NCBI GenBank assembly: GCA_025922795.1 | Contig: JAICHC010000141.1 | Coordinates: 1-7,122 of the forward strand | Origin: Candidatus Binatia bacterium | GTDB lineage: Bacteria; Desulfobacterota_B; Binatia; UBA9968 | DNA length: 7,122 bases | Direction: 5' to 3' | Shown: positions 1 through 5,258 of the stretch, in pieces | Numbering within the stretch: the stretch's first letter is position 1 | Layout of the letters: every line of letters starts with the position of its first letter | The notes under the pieces: generated by a model | Seen by the model: only the letters and a program-made list of their open reading frames with translations | Database searches by the model: none | What the model was told of the DNA's origin: nothing | Position numbers and translations under genes: made by a program

Positions 1-1992
1 CTGCTGTTTCTTTTTTTCGGCGTGCTCATGGGACTCGCATTGGGCGCCATGCCTGGTCTTGGCGGCTTAGTGGGGCTCGCGATTCTATTGCCGTTTACCT
101 TCGACATGGACCCGTTCATGGCGTTCTCCATCATGATCGGATTGATTTCCGTGACCAGCACCTCGGATACGATCCCCTCGGTGCTGTTCGGCGTGCCCGG
201 TACGGCAGCGGCGCAGGCAACGATCATGGACGGTCATCCGATGGCGAAAAACGGCGAAGCGGGGCGCGCCTTCGGCGCCGCTTATACCGCATCGTTGATG
301 GGCGGTCTTTTCGGCGCGCTAGTGCTGGCGGTCTCTATTCCAGTGATCCGCCCGGTCGTGTTGGCTTTCGGCTCGCCGGAGTTTTTCATGATGGGCATGC
401 TGGGCATCTCCATGGTGGCCGTGCTGAGCGGTAATGCGCCGGTGAAAGGGCTTATCGCTGGCGCGGTCGGCTTGGCCGTCGGCATGGTCGGCATGGATCC
501 GCAGACCGGCGTGATCCGCTGGGCGTTCGGCGCGTTGTATCTCTGGGATGGAGTTCCGTTGGTGCCCGTGGCGTTGGGACTCTTTGCTATACCGGAAATC
601 GTCGATTTAGTGATCAAAGGAACGAGTATTGCCAACGTGCCTAAGGACGCGATGAAAGGCGTGTGGCGCGGCATTCGCGACGCCTTCGAGCATTGGTTTC
701 TGGTGTTGCGCTGCAGCGCCGTCGGTGTGTGGGTCGGCGCTACTCCGGGCCTCGGCGCGTCAGTGGTCGACTGGTTCGCCTACGGCCACGCGATTCAGAC
801 CGAAAAGGGCGCGTCGGAATCCTTCGGCAAGGGCGATGTGCGCGGCGTGATCGCGCCGGAAAGCGCCAACAATGCCAAAGAAGGCGGAGCGCTCATCCCG
901 ACCCTCGCTTTTGGAGTTCCGGGAAGCGCCTCCATGGCACTCTTGCTCGGGGCAATGACAATTCAAGGATTGTCGCCGGGCTCGGCGATGCTGACAAAAC
1001 ACCTCGACGTCACGTTTACCATGATCTGGAGCCTGGTGATCGCCAACATCATGGGCGCCGGTATTTGTTTGCTCTTCACCAATAGCCTCGCGCGCATCGC
1101 TTTGATCCGCATTCAACTGATCGCGCCCATCGTTCTCGGCATCGTCTTCGTCGCGTCGTTTCAGGCCACCAGTAATTTCGGTGATCTTTGGTCGCTATTG
1201 CTGTTCGGCGTGCTCGGCTGGTTCATGAAGCGCTTCAGCTGGCCTAGACCGCCGGTCGTGCTCGGACTCGTGCTCAGCAGCATCATCGAGAATTATCTGT
1301 TTATTTCGGTAACCCGCTACGGCTGGAATTGGCTGGCGAGGCCGATCGTTATCGGCATCGGTCTGCTCATCGCCGTGAGCCTTTTCTACGGCTTTCGCGG
1401 CGCCGTTAGAAACCGCAATAAGAAAGACGACGGCCCTAAACCTCCGATCAAGTTCCAATTCAATCCGGGCGCACTTTTGACTTTGTTATTTTTGGCCACG
1501 TTCAGCTTCGGCGTTTGGGTCGCCGCGGAGTGGGAAATTCAAGCGCGGCTATTTCCCTGGGTGATCGGCATCCCCGCCGTCGTCTTATGTCTCGGCCAAC
1601 TTGGCGGGGATTTTTTCGGGCGCAAAAAACGCGGCGAAGACGATACTCGCGGCATGATGGACTTGCCGGTGGACCGCAGCGTGCCGATGGCCATTGTGAT
1701 CCGCCGCGCCGTCAACACGTTCTTATGGATTGTCGGTCTGTTTTTGGCGATCGGTCTTTTCGGTTTCGTCGTCGCCGTGCCGATGTTCGTGTTGCTGTAT
1801 CTCAAACTGCAGGGGGGAGAAAAGCTCGGGCTATCGTTGAAGTGCGGCGCGGCGATGGCGCTGCTGCTCATCGGAGTATTTCATTTGGTTTTAAACGTTC
1901 CCTGGCCTGAAGCGATGTTTCCGCAGGCGGAAGAGATCATCCTCAAGCAGGTGGAAAGCGTTTACGAATGGACCTGGTCGGCGTTTTCATGA
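1..1992 (+). CDS. TTT-family transporter permease, TctA-TctB fusion (5' partial)
   Basis: This is the integral membrane part of a tripartite tricarboxylate transporter, an ion-coupled secondary importer of carboxylates that works with a periplasmic binding protein. The frame is open to the first base, so the true start lies upstream; by comparison with TctA length about 20-30 residues are missing. Of 663 visible residues, roughly 1-470 are TctA-like. The motif GAMPGLGG is at residues 15-22 and GVPG at 64-67, followed by an MDGHPMAKNGEAGRA-type stretch. The pattern recurs as GATPGLGA at 246-253 and APESANNAKEGGALIP then GVPG at 285-308, showing the internal duplication of the family. A charged linker near residues 465-485 leads to a C-terminal TctB-like domain (about 485-663) with four or five hydrophobic segments around 491-510, 516-535, 577-610 and 620-638. 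TctA and TctB are usually separate genes, so this is a fusion. The lipoprotein gene follows after 55 bases. The TctA assignment is firm; the TctB part rests on position, size and hydrophobicity. Confidence 0.94.
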   Translation: MLFLFFGVLMGLALGAMPGLGGLVGLAILLPFTFDMDPFMAFSIMIGLISVTSTSDTIPSVLFGVPGTAAAQATIMDGHPMAKNGEAGRAFGAAYTASLMGGLFGALVLAVSIPVIRPVVLAFGSPEFFMMGMLGISMVAVLSGNAPVKGLIAGAVGLAVGMVGMDPQTGVIRWAFGALYLWDGVPLVPVALGLFAIPEIVDLVIKGTSIANVPKDAMKGVWRGIRDAFEHWFLVLRCSAVGVWVGATPGLGASVVDWFAYGHAIQTEKGASESFGKGDVRGVIAPESANNAKEGGALIPTLAFGVPGSASMALLLGAMTIQGLSPGSAMLTKHLDVTFTMIWSLVIANIMGAGICLLFTNSLARIALIRIQLIAPIVLGIVFVASFQATSNFGDLWSLLLFGVLGWFMKRFSWPRPPVVLGLVLSSIIENYLFISVTRYGWNWLARPIVIGIGLLIAVSLFYGFRGAVRNRNKKDDGPKPPIKFQFNPGALLTLLFLATFSFGVWVAAEWEIQARLFPWVIGIPAVVLCLGQLGGDFFGRKKRGEDDTRGMMDLPVDRSVPMAIVIRRAVNTFLWIVGLFLAIGLFGFVVAVPMFVLLYLKLQGGEKLGLSLKCGAAMALLLIGVFHLVLNVPWPEAMFPQAEEIILKQVESVYEWTWSAFS

Positions 1993-2034
1993 CGGCCGCT
2001 CGGGAGTGCTCAGATTATCTATTTTCGCGATCAG

Positions 2035-2042
2035 AAAGGAGG
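2035..2042 (+). promoter_or_regulatory. Ribosome binding site of the lipoprotein gene
   Basis: A perfect AAAGGAGG lies 5 bases before GTG at 2048. It decides the start: the frame is open from an earlier point near 2006, but only the GTG gives a proper spacing and a clean signal peptide. The same 8-mer precedes two other genes in the window. Confidence 0.85.
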
Positions 2043-2047
2043 ATAAA

Positions 2048-2509
2048 GTGAATTTGCCAAAAAATATTTCAACACCAATGGTGCTCGCACTTGGAGGACT
2101 ATGCCTTGCGACGACGCTTGGCTGCAGCCAAGGCGACATGAGCGCAATGAAAGCTTCCAGTGCTTCGGTCATGGGGATGAGCAGCGCCAAGGTGATGGTC
2201 TCGCCTTCTCCTGTGCCGTACCAGCGCAAGGTCAAGGTGACTATTTCCGGCAGCGGCTTTGCGCCCAATCAGGAGCTTGAGTTGCTCATGCCCATCGGCG
2301 GTGTTCCTTCGGACATCAGCGCGATGGTTAAACCGAAACCGAAAACCGACGCGCGCGGGGCGTTTTCCACAGTTTGGATATTGGACAACGAGATCCGCGG
2401 CAAACTCTTGGAGCCGACCAAGTACACCCTGGAAGTCTCAAACACCGACGGCGAAATTTTGGCAAAGGCTCCTTTTGTCTTGGAGAAAGTCGAAGCGAAG
2501 AAGAAATAA
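2048..2509 (+). CDS. Small lipoprotein with Ig-like domain, inside the TTT operon
   Basis: The product has 153 residues from a GTG start. Residues 1-25 form a lipoprotein signal peptide (Lys at 5, hydrophobic stretch 11-24) ending in ATTLGC, so Cys26 would be lipidated. The -3 residue is Thr rather than the usual Leu, a tolerated variant. A low-complexity Ser/Met/Ala linker (about 27-48) follows. Residues 49-147 look like a single beta-sandwich: a VSPSPVP opening, then alternating strands such as VKVTISGSGF, and a closing YTLEVSNTDGEILAKAPFVLE. This resembles Ig-like or IPT-type surface domains. The tail is basic (KKK). I do not recognise a named family. It lies 55 bases after the permease and 56 bases before the binding protein, all on one strand, so co-transcription is likely. 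A role as a membrane-tethered periplasmic accessory of the transporter is inference from position; a structural envelope protein is the alternative. Confidence 0.85.
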   Translation: MNLPKNISTPMVLALGGLCLATTLGCSQGDMSAMKASSASVMGMSSAKVMVSPSPVPYQRKVKVTISGSGFAPNQELELLMPIGGVPSDISAMVKPKPKTDARGAFSTVWILDNEIRGKLLEPTKYTLEVSNTDGEILAKAPFVLEKVEAKKK

Positions 2510-2512
2510 CTC

Positions 2513-2537
2513 GGCGCCGCGGCTTTTACCCGGCGCC
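2513..2537 (+). other. Intercistronic hairpin before the binding-protein gene
   Basis: GGCGCCG at 2513-2519 pairs with CGGCGCC at 2531-2537, a 7-bp GC stem with an 11-base loop that can add two more G-C pairs beyond a bulged C. There is no T-tract after it, so termination is unlikely. It begins four bases after the lipoprotein stop and ends 12 bases before the next ribosome binding site. Such hairpins often mark mRNA processing or stability boundaries that let a binding protein be made in excess; that role is inferred. Confidence 0.45.
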
Positions 2538-2549
2538 ACCTTTCCAACC

Positions 2550-2557
2550 AAAGGAGG
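2550..2557 (+). promoter_or_regulatory. Ribosome binding site of the binding-protein gene
   Basis: AAAGGAGG ends 8 bases before ATG at 2566, and 5 bases before an in-frame GTG at 2563. An ATG at 2561 is out of frame and hits TGA at once. The 2566 ATG is preferred; the GTG would add only one residue. Confidence 0.85.
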
Positions 2558-2565
2558 AAAATGTG

Positions 2566-3675
2566 ATGCGATGGATAACATTCCGTAAACGATCGTTAAA
2601 AGGCCTGGCGCTGATCTCCGCGCTCGGCTTGGCTCTCATTTCGCTGCCCGATCGAACGCAAGCGGCGTCGGGGTTCAATCCAAAGAGGATCAAAATCTTA
2701 ATAGGTTTTCCGCCCGCGGGCGGTCATGATCTCGAGGCCCGGGTCATCGCCCGCCACCTCCCCAAGTATTTTCGCGGTAAGCCGTCGATCATCGTGCAAA
2801 ATATGCCCGGCGCCGGCGGCAAGATCATGGGTGCTTACATATACAACCGAAGCAAACCCGATGGCACCACTGCGGCGATATTCGGTAGTTCACAGCTACA
2901 AGAGAATATTCTCGGGGCCGGTGTTGAATACGACGTACGCGATATGCCCATCGTCTGGGCCGTACGCTCGGTTCGAGTCGGTATTGTCCGCGATTTTCTC
3001 AAGGCCAAAACCGCGAAGGATCTGACCACCATCGATCCCTCGAAAATCGCCGTCGCGGGTCGCTCGAAGACGGACTCGTCCTGCGTCACGGGCACCATGG
3101 CCTTGACGCTACTGGGAATTAAGAACTTCAAAACGGTTTGCGCTTACGCCGGCACAGCCGTCATTCGCGGTGCCGTGGAGCGCGGCGAAGCAAGCTTTTT
3201 CGAGGCCAGCGACCCCCACTTCCTCGGCCAAGGCGCGTTTGTCGAGCTGTATAAAAAAGGCATGGTCGTGCAAATGTGGCAATCCGGACAGGTCACGGAA
3301 GATGGCAAAATTGTCCGCGCCAAGACGGTTAATGAAAATACGCCGACATTCCAAGAGGCGTACCGGGCAGTCCACGGAAAAGATCCTTCGGGCCCGCTCT
3401 GGGAGGCGTTTAGAAAGGTCTATAACGACGTCCATAGCACCTTGACTCGCACCTTGGTTTTGCCGCCGGGCACGCCGGGCGACATCGTGAATGCACTGCG
3501 AGAGGGCATCGAGAGCATGTCCAACGATCCGGCTTTTGTTAAAGACTGGGAAAAGGTGTTCGGGCAAGAATTCGCCGACGCCCGGGTCCCTGCGTTAGAA
3601 GCGGAAAAAGTCAAAGTTGAACTTATGAAACCAGCACCGTGGCAAGATACGTTTAAAAAATTCGTTGGAATGTGA
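2566..3675 (+). CDS. TctC/Bug-family periplasmic solute-binding protein
   Basis: This is the extracytoplasmic substrate receptor of the TTT system; the family binds carboxylates and delivers them to TctAB. The 369-residue product has a Sec signal peptide: basic RKRSLK (7-12), hydrophobic 13-27, likely cleavage after TQA (31-33). The mature N-terminus carries the family core: FPPAGGHDLEARVIA (48-62), VQNMPGAGG (77-85) and KPDGTT (97-102). Near the C-terminus LPPGTPGDIVNALREGI (299-315) and SNDPAF (319-324) match the usual Bug ending. It is longer than the roughly 320-330 residues typical of the family; the extra length seems to lie in the middle, around 205-295. Cys173 and Cys192 flank the ligand-loop region and could form a disulfide in the periplasm. 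It is the last gene of the operon and is followed by GC-rich inverted repeats. The family call is firm; the ligand cannot be read from sequence. Confidence 0.94.
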   Translation: MRWITFRKRSLKGLALISALGLALISLPDRTQAASGFNPKRIKILIGFPPAGGHDLEARVIARHLPKYFRGKPSIIVQNMPGAGGKIMGAYIYNRSKPDGTTAAIFGSSQLQENILGAGVEYDVRDMPIVWAVRSVRVGIVRDFLKAKTAKDLTTIDPSKIAVAGRSKTDSSCVTGTMALTLLGIKNFKTVCAYAGTAVIRGAVERGEASFFEASDPHFLGQGAFVELYKKGMVVQMWQSGQVTEDGKIVRAKTVNENTPTFQEAYRAVHGKDPSGPLWEAFRKVYNDVHSTLTRTLVLPPGTPGDIVNALREGIESMSNDPAFVKDWEKVFGQEFADARVPALEAEKVKVELMKPAPWQDTFKKFVGM

Positions 3676-3684
3676 GTTGTGCCT

Positions 3685-3716
3685 GCGGCGGTGCGACGAG
3701 AGCCCGAGGCCGCCGC
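3685..3716 (+). terminator. Possible weak terminator hairpin after the binding-protein gene
   Basis: GCGGCGG at 3685-3691 pairs with CCGCCGC at 3710-3716, a 7-bp GC-only stem with an 18-base loop, starting 10 bases after the stop codon. No T-run follows, so it is not a canonical intrinsic terminator. It could be an mRNA 3' end stabiliser or a Rho-dependent end. Confidence 0.3.
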
Positions 3717-3814
3717 GCTAAACCCAGGCCGCGTCTTGCGGTGGAGTGATCTCCGTCATCAGACGCAGCCCCGATTTTCTTCGTCCCCCGTGAATCGGTG
3801 AGCGCGGCAGGATC

Positions 3815-3841
3815 CCGCGGCGACGCGATAGATCGCCGCGG
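3815..3841. repeat. Perfect 9-bp inverted repeat (hairpin)
   Basis: CCGCGGCGA at 3815-3823 and TCGCCGCGG at 3833-3841 are exact reverse complements around a 9-base loop. No T-tract follows. It may be the 3' end structure of the TTT transcript or a protein-binding site; function unknown. Confidence 0.5.
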
Positions 3842-3869
3842 TGACTCCGCCGAAGATATCTATTCTATC

Positions 3870-3896
3870 GATTGTCGTGCGTTACCAGCGACAATC
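3870..3896. repeat. Perfect 8-bp inverted repeat with 11-base spacer
   Basis: GATTGTCG at 3870-3877 and CGACAATC at 3889-3896 are exact reverse complements. Mixed base composition and a 19-base centre-to-centre spacing of half-sites would suit either a dimeric regulator operator or an RNA hairpin. No T-tract follows. Confidence 0.4.
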
Positions 3897-4207
3897 ATGT
3901 TCTGCGATTGATGCAAACGTGTCGGCGTTGGTGAACGCACGCTGCAACCGGAAGTCCTGGCGTCAGCTTCATTGTAGGTGTAAATCCACCTTCACCTGTC
4001 TCAATTGTGGGTCTTTTTCTGACGATAATCTCACTCGATGAATACTGCGGGTCGCACGGCTGAAATCGTCAACGATGTCTCAGTTTCGGGATTAATTCAG
4101 CGATTTCGACTCGGTTGAGAAAATCTTTTTGAGTTTGAGTCCAAATGATCGCGCTCGTCCTTCGTGTTCTTCTTATATGGCACAGAAACTGCGGTGATGC
4201 GGTGTGT

Positions 4208-4235
4208 TTGCCGACCCCCAGTTTGGGGCGGCCAA
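4208..4235 (+). other. Hairpin in the 5' leader of the small lipoprotein gene
   Basis: CCCCA (4216-4220) pairs with TGGGG (4224-4228) around a GTT loop, and outside a two-base bulge GCCG (4210-4213) pairs with CGGC (4229-4232); one bulged C then allows TT/AA to pair. The structure ends 11 bases before the G-rich ribosome binding site. It may stabilise the leader or affect translation; it could also be a terminator-like remnant, though no T-run follows. Confidence 0.4.
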
Positions 4236-4259
4236 GAAGTCTAAAAGGGGAGGGTATCC

Positions 4260-4424
4260 ATGACGATTTTTAAGAAATTAGTATTTCCGGCGCTGGCCGG
4301 GATTCTACTGTTAGCGGGACTAACCGCGTGCGAGACGGAAGGGCCGATGGAGCGCGCCGGTGAAAAAGTCGATGAGACCGTCGAGAAAGCCGGCGACAAG
4401 GTGGAAAGAGCAACCGATAAATAA
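4260..4424 (+). CDS. 54-residue entericidin-like small lipoprotein with 11-residue repeat
   Basis: The ATG is preceded by GGAGG (4249-4253) at a 6-base spacing. The product starts MTIFKKLVF, has a hydrophobic stretch to residue 21 and a canonical lipobox LTAC, so Cys24 would be lipidated and the mature peptide is only 31 residues. Mature residues 33-43 and 44-54 are two copies of an 11-residue unit beginning AG(E/D)KV, highly charged and without aromatic residues, predicting an amphipathic helix at the membrane surface. Size, lipobox and helix resemble entericidin-type and other short stress-related envelope lipoproteins; sequence identity to EcnA/EcnB is not evident to me, so the name is by analogy. 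It stands alone, with a structured leader upstream and a strong terminator-like hairpin 11 bases after the stop, suggesting a monocistronic mRNA. The role is unknown. Confidence 0.85.
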   Translation: MTIFKKLVFPALAGILLLAGLTACETEGPMERAGEKVDETVEKAGDKVERATDK

Positions 4425-4434
4425 GAGAAGGGAA

Positions 4435-4469
4435 CAAATCGACGCGGCGGATCACGCCGCGTCGATTTG
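4435..4469 (+). terminator. Strong 15-bp terminator-like hairpin, possibly bidirectional
   Basis: Positions 4435-4449 and 4455-4469 are perfect reverse complements (CAAATCGACGCGGCG against CGCCGCGTCGATTTG) around a five-base loop. The stem starts 11 bases after the small lipoprotein stop. A-rich and T-rich segments flank the GC core inside the stem, as in bidirectional terminators, and it lies between convergent genes. The T-tract is only three bases and within the stem, so efficiency is uncertain. Confidence 0.7.
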
Positions 4470-4510
4470 GCTTGGTGCGAGGGCAGGCCATTGCTTGACC
4501 GCACCAAGCC
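4469..4510. repeat. Second inverted repeat abutting the terminator, 11-bp arms
   Basis: GGCTTGGTGCG at 4469-4479 and CGCACCAAGCC at 4500-4510 are perfect reverse complements around a 20-base loop. The first arm shares base 4469 with the preceding stem, so the two structures are directly adjacent. It could be part of a double terminator for convergent genes, a dispersed palindromic (REP-like) element, or a protein-binding site. Confidence 0.55.
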
Positions 4511-4753
4511 GCGAAGCCGCAGCCATCATCACTCAGCGCGGCACAGCCGCCACCAACCCAGTCAGATATCTCGCGTTGCTCGGGGTGCGGTCTCCTCATT
4601 TGGCGACTTGGCGCGAGCAAATCTCAGAACGACAGCCTACGTCCAAAACGTTCTGACCCGTTCGCATGGATTCCCGATAGTAGGATTCGAGAATGGCCGA
4701 TTTTTTGCGCGCCGGCTTGTCGTGAACGAGATCCGAAACGTGATCACCCGTCA
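4511..4753. other. Intergenic region between convergent genes, with a doubtful small ORF
   Basis: No convincing gene. An inverted repeat of 8 bp, TCAGAACG (4624-4631) with CGTTCTGA (4649-4656), has a 17-base loop. On the minus strand a frame of 52 codons runs from GTG at 4754 to a stop at 4596. Its GTG shares one base with the TAG stop of the neighbouring minus-strand gene (TAGTG), which would suit translational coupling, and it contains NVLDVGC, like motif I of SAM-dependent methyltransferases. It is far too short for that fold and has no ribosome binding site of its own, so it is not called as a gene. Confidence 0.5.
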
Positions 4754-5041
4754 CTAATTCGTCGATTTTTGTTGCGTGCCCGGCTTCGGCTTGCGCGGGT
4801 CTTCGGCCTCTGGCAGGCAAAAATAGCTCATGGTCGTGCCGTTGCTCGTAAAAGTCACGGCGTTGCCGTTGAATACAGCGTCTTTGAATTGCCTCCAGAT
4901 TTCAAGTTTGTCTTTGATGCTGGCGTTACACCGTTGGATGGTATTAAAACCGGGTGCCGGGTTCCATGAATCTGAGGTCGGAGTTTGAGTCCGAATCCAC
5001 ATAGTCCATGCCAGCGCGAAAATTAGACCGCATTTTTTCAT
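4754..5041 (-). CDS. Small secreted protein with a conserved-looking Cys pair, function unknown
   Basis: The product has 95 residues from the ATG at 5041. GGAAGGAG (5061-5054) precedes it by 12 bases, somewhat long. An upstream in-frame TTG at 5077 would add 12 charged residues ahead of the signal peptide and is disfavoured. MKKCGLIFALA forms a short signal peptide, with likely cleavage after Ala11. The mature part starts WTMWIRTQ, has a W/N/P-rich segment, a charged helix SIKDKLEIWRQFKDA (41-55), beta-like TFTSNGTTMSYF, and ends with a DPRKPKP tail. Cys38 (RCNAS) and Cys75 (YFCLP) are well placed for a disulfide. The layout recalls a group of small periplasmic hypothetical proteins from soil Proteobacteria-like genomes, but I cannot name a family and propose no function. 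It is transcribed away from the amidohydrolase and towards the small lipoprotein. Confidence 0.78.
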   Translation of the reverse strand: MKKCGLIFALAWTMWIRTQTPTSDSWNPAPGFNTIQRCNASIKDKLEIWRQFKDAVFNGNAVTFTSNGTTMSYFCLPEAEDPRKPKPGTQQKSTN

Positions 5042-5121
5042 AGCCAGCCGTTGCTCCTTCCGTTGAAGGGCTCGCAAGTTTGACGATCGGCGAGGAAGTT
5101 CAATAGAGCACCCCCTGATCT

Positions 5122-5149
5122 CTTATAAACTTTTGCCCGCTAGACTCAA
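5122..5149 (-). promoter_or_regulatory. Sigma70-like promoter for the small secreted protein
   Basis: Reading the minus strand, TTGAGT (5149-5144) is followed after 16 bases by TATAAG (5127-5122), matching the -35 consensus at four and the -10 at five positions. The predicted start near 5115 gives a leader of about 75 bases before the ATG at 5041. No operator is evident. Confidence 0.45.
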
Positions 5150-5195
5150 GAAAAAAATCAGCAATTTCGAGGATCCCCATTGGCGCCCCGATCTC

Positions 5196-5225
5196 TTGAC
5201 ACCGTGCTGCCGTGAGGCGTACGAG
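5196..5225 (+). promoter_or_regulatory. Possible promoter for the amidohydrolase operon
   Basis: A perfect -35 TTGACA (5196-5201) is followed after 18 bases by TACGAG (5220-5225), which matches the -10 consensus at only three positions. Its start site would lie about 25 bases before the ATG at 5259, leaving room for the AAAGGAGG site. Activity may require an activator or be weak. Confidence 0.33.
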
Positions 5226-5242
5226 TGTTCATGACAGTCGCC

Positions 5243-5250
5243 AAAGGAGG
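5243..5250 (+). promoter_or_regulatory. Ribosome binding site of the amidohydrolase gene
   Basis: AAAGGAGG, identical to the two sites in the transporter operon, ends 8 bases before ATG at 5259 and fixes that start over earlier candidates near 5225. Confidence 0.85.
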
Positions 5251-5258
5251 AATCCACA

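Larger units (their letters stand above)
3717..4207. other. Non-coding stretch with several inverted repeats
   Basis: About 490 bases without a convincing gene. A 66-codon open frame at 3841-4041 starts with GTG inside a hairpin, has no ribosome binding site and a Cys/Arg/Ser-rich composition unlike its neighbours. The region contains perfect inverted repeats at 3815-3841 and 3870-3896 and nested short complementary segments at 3961-4024. Composition drops from GC-rich near 3720-3840 to AT-richer after 4060. TTGAGA at 4115-4120 and TTATAT at 4173-4178 resemble promoter elements but are not correctly paired, so I do not call a promoter for the downstream lipoprotein. Confidence 0.6.

Noticed and set aside
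660..1116. Arg-rich and His/Asp-rich frames overlapping the permease on both strands
   Set aside because: They are shadows of the TctA frame, which has clear family motifs throughout; no independent signals.
2374..2565. Upstream extension of the binding-protein frame into the lipoprotein gene
   Set aside because: It has no ribosome binding site and overlaps the lipoprotein C-terminus; the AAAGGAGG at 2550 and the signal peptide place the start at 2566.
3841..4041. 66-codon frame with a CxC...CxxC string suggesting a zinc-binding peptide
   Set aside because: Its GTG lies in the arm of a hairpin, there is no ribosome binding site, and composition is unlike the neighbouring genes; the cysteines look accidental.
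4270..4620. Long minus-strand frames opposite the small lipoprotein gene
   Set aside because: They run through the terminator-like hairpins and across a gene with lipobox and strong ribosome binding site on the other strand; no plausible start or domain.
4681..4700. GATTCGAG string resembling a tRNA T-loop
   Set aside because: No flanking T-stem pairing, acceptor stem or anticodon arm could be built on either strand.
4131..4992. 12-base direct repeat GAGTTTGAGTCC at 4131-4142 and 4981-4992
   Set aside because: A match of this length is about what chance allows in 7 kb, the flanks differ, and one copy lies inside a coding gene.
5079..5107. TTGACG followed by AATAGA as a + strand promoter for the amidohydrolase
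   Set aside because: The -10 match is poor and it would leave a leader of about 145 bases; the TTGACA at 5196 is closer and better, though still weak.
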